From: Clostridia bacterium
Lineage (GTDB): Bacteria; Bacillota_A; Clostridia; Oscillospirales; Butyricicoccaceae
NCBI GenBank assembly: GCA_017421885.1
Contig: JAFOHJ010000243.1
Location: 1 to 7,884, forward strand
DNA length: 7,884 bases
Reading direction: 5' to 3'
Below the pieces are notes generated by a model that was not told where the DNA came from, did no database searches, and saw only the letters and a list, made by a program, of their open reading frames with translations. A program made the translations under genes and the position numbers. The first letter of the stretch is position 1, and each line of letters starts with the position of its first letter. Of this stretch, positions 6,529-7,884 are shown one piece after another.

Positions 6529-6789
6529 TCACATAAGCTTTTCAAGAAGCATAAGGATCTCGTCGATCTTTTCTTCCCTCTCGACATCGCTTGATGCCTC
6601 GCGGACACAGCCGCTGACATGGGCCGAGATGATCTCGCGGTTTGCGCGCTTGAGCACGCTCTGAGCCGCCATGATCTGACTCGATATATCAAGACAGTAG
6701 CGGTCTTCATCGATCATCTTGATAACTCCGTCGATCTGGCCCGAGGCTGTTTTAAGCAGCCTCAGGACCTTTGCTTTATCGGCTCTCAC
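6529..6789 (-). CDS. csoR: CsoR-family copper-sensing repressor
   Basis: This 86-residue all-helical DNA-binding repressor releases operator DNA when Cu(I) binds, switching on copper export genes. The Cu(I) site is complete: Cys32 (in DRYCLDIS), His57 and Cys61 (in SAHVSGC), the C-H-C pattern of CsoR rather than the patterns of nickel or formaldehyde sensors. The second-shell Tyr31 and Glu77 also match the positions known from M. tuberculosis CsoR. The N-terminal GQIDGVIKMIDEDRYC is the family core. The start is GTG at 6789. Its GTGA overlaps the copA TGA stop, and no strong ribosome-binding site precedes it, so translation is probably coupled to copA. It would control the copA promoter, which is outside the window. 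A terminator follows directly. The length is normal for the short clostridial members. Confidence 0.93.
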   Translation of the reverse strand: MRADKAKVLRLLKTASGQIDGVIKMIDEDRYCLDISSQIMAAQSVLKRANREIISAHVSGCVREASSDVEREEKIDEILMLLEKLM

Positions 6790-7884
6790 GCGATAGATGT
6801 AACTTCGTAGCCGGCCTCGACGACTGCCTTTGTCAGAACTTCGTCGGATACATCAGCTGTCAGTGTGACCTCAGCTGTGCCTGCTTCAAGATTAACCTTG
6901 GCCTCTACACCCTCAAGAGCATTGAGGGCCTTTTCTACGCGGCCGCTGCAGTGAGGACACATCATGCCTTCGATCTTCATTGTCTTTGTCATTGTTTTTT
7001 CTCCTTCATCATTTGTATTATCAGTAATTTCTGTTACCTGAGTTATTTCGGTTGCCTCACCTTCTTCAATAACCGGCTTCACTTCGGGCTTGAAGAAATT
7101 GAGCCTCAGAGCATTGGAAACAACGCATACTGACGAGAGGCTCATAGCTGCGGCACCGATCATGGGGCTCAGCTTGATGCCAAAGGGACCCCACAGCAGG
7201 CCGGCTGCCAGAGGAATGCCAACCGAGTTGTAGAAGAAAGCCCAGAAGAGGTTCTGCTTGATATTTGTGATTACCGAACGGCTGAGCCTGTAAGCTGTTA
7301 CAGCATCCAGAAGATCACTCTTCATCAAAACGACATCGGCGCTCTCGATAGCGATATCGGTGCCAGCACCAATGGCGATACCGACATCGGCACGAACAAG
7401 GGCAGGAGCGTCATTGATGCCATCACCAACCATGGCTACCTTCTTGCCCTGCTCCTGAAGGGATCGGATCTCCTTCTCCTTATCACCGGGAAGGACCTCG
7501 GCAATGGCACGGGTAATGCCCAGCTGACGGCCGATGGCCTCGGCTGTAACACGGTTATCACCGGTCAGCATGACCACCTCAAGGCCAAGCTCCTTCATAC
7601 GGTCAATAGCCATACGAGATGTGGGCTTAACGACATCGGCCGCGGCAATAATACCCATTACCTTGCCCTTCTCAGCAAAATAAAGAGGTGTCTTTCCCTC
7701 GCCTGCCAACTCGGCTGCCTTAACTTCAAAAGGCTTTACATCGGCGCCAATGCTTTCCATAAGCCTGCGGTTACCGCCGAAATAGCGCTTGCCATCCAGG
7801 TCTGCAGCAATGCCCATACCCTCGAGAGTCTCGAAATTATTGCAGTCCCTGATCTTGATGCCCATTTCCTTTGCCTTAAGCAAA
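6786..7884 (-). CDS. copA: Cu(I)-exporting P1B-type ATPase, C-terminal part, with fused C-terminal HMA domain
   Basis: The last 365-366 codons of a copper-efflux ATPase are visible; the gene continues past the right edge. Visible parts are the end of the nucleotide-binding domain (LEGMG near 20-24 of the fragment), GEGKTPL (61-67), MLTGDN (105-110) and the hinge GDGINDAPAL (153-162). TM7 carries the Tyr-Asn pair (218-219 in WAFFYNS) and TM8 has MSLSS (247-251) plus NALRL. The YN and MxxSS residues are the Cu(I)-site signature of CopA-type pumps. The CPC motif, DKTGT and any N-terminal metal domain lie outside. After TM8 a 31-residue acidic, Thr-rich linker (267-297, with TEIT twice) leads to a 68-residue HMA domain with GMMCPHC (cysteines 309 and 312). 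A leading TTG at 7883 is an internal codon, not the start. csoR overlaps its stop by four bases. Confidence 0.95.
   Translation of the reverse strand, partial: LLKAKEMGIKIRDCNNFETLEGMGIAADLDGKRYFGGNRRLMESIGADVKPFEVKAAELAGEGKTPLYFAEKGKVMGIIAAADVVKPTSRMAIDRMKELGLEVVMLTGDNRVTAEAIGRQLGITRAIAEVLPGDKEKEIRSLQEQGKKVAMVGDGINDAPALVRADVGIAIGAGTDIAIESADVVLMKSDLLDAVTAYRLSRSVITNIKQNLFWAFFYNSVGIPLAAGLLWGPFGIKLSPMIGAAAMSLSSVCVVSNALRLNFFKPEVKPVIEEGEATEITQVTEITDNTNDEGEKTMTKTMKIEGMMCPHCSGRVEKALNALEGVEAKVNLEAGTAEVTLTADVSDEVLTKAVVEAGYEVTSIA
6990..7006 (-). promoter_or_regulatory. Internal ribosome-binding site and ATG at the copA HMA domain (possible CopZ start)
   Basis: Inside copA the minus strand reads AAGGAG (7006-7001), then AAAAAACA, then ATG at 6992. 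The Shine-Dalgarno match is strong and the 8-base spacing is good. Initiation here would produce residues 298-365 of the visible fragment as a 68-residue protein ending at 6786. It starts MTKTMKIEGMMCPHC and is the usual size of free CopZ/Atx1-like copper chaperones. The site is seen directly; its use in the cell is inference. Confidence 0.45.

Noticed and set aside
6994..7000. Run of six A followed by C in copA as a programmed frameshift site, as in E. coli copA
   Set aside because: The A AAA AAC heptamer is not in the reading-frame register needed for a classic -1 slip, and the HMA domain is already in frame with the pump. Loss of one base by slippage would stop at once (CAA TGA), but six As is short for that.
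1..7884. CRISPR array, tRNA/rRNA genes, insertion sequences, phage or defence genes
   Set aside because: No regular repeat-spacer pattern, cloverleaf, transposase or integrase motif was seen on either strand; the window is nearly filled by seven identified genes.

Overview
All recognisable genes in this window lie on the minus strand, so transcription runs right to left. The gene set suggests a strictly anaerobic, gut-type Firmicute of the class Clostridia. It combines a YjiM/YjiL-type iron-sulfur reductase pair, a YknXYZ/MacAB-like exporter with a membrane-fusion adaptor, an SLH-domain surface protein, and a CopA plus small CsoR copper module. The genus cannot be read from the sequence, and the assignment rests on gene content only.

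Region 1 (7884 to about 6490): the end of a copper operon. It holds the C-terminal part of a Cu(I)-exporting P1B-ATPase that carries an extra C-terminal heavy-metal-binding (HMA) domain, then csoR, translationally coupled through a 4-base GTGA overlap, then a Rho-independent terminator. A good ribosome-binding site and ATG sit inside copA exactly where the HMA domain begins. The same DNA may therefore also yield a free CopZ-like copper chaperone of 68 residues.

Region 2 (about 6490 to 4375): a short AT-rich control region with a candidate promoter, G-tract half-sites and an inverted repeat, followed by a self-contained two-gene operon. The genes are yjiM (double-cubane-cluster reductase of the 2-hydroxyacyl-CoA dehydratase family) and yjiL (its ATP-driven [4Fe-4S] activator). 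A strong hairpin terminator ends it. YjiL would use ATP hydrolysis to push a low-potential electron into YjiM; the physiological substrate is unknown.

Region 3 (4374 to 1, running off the left edge): a promoter and a tightly packed four-gene operon. The genes encode a membrane-fusion adaptor of 550 residues with an internal tandem duplication, an ABC ATPase, a MacB/FtsX-type permease, and the start of a secreted SLH-repeat protein. The first three form a tripartite exporter. The SLH protein follows the permease by only 13 bases and has its own strong ribosome-binding site. This suggests a wall-anchored partner or substrate of the exporter.

No tRNA, rRNA, CRISPR array, transposon or integrase was found. 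No gene-free stretch exceeds 300 bases; the two longest gaps (4248-4424 and 6348-6528) hold the promoters and terminators listed.
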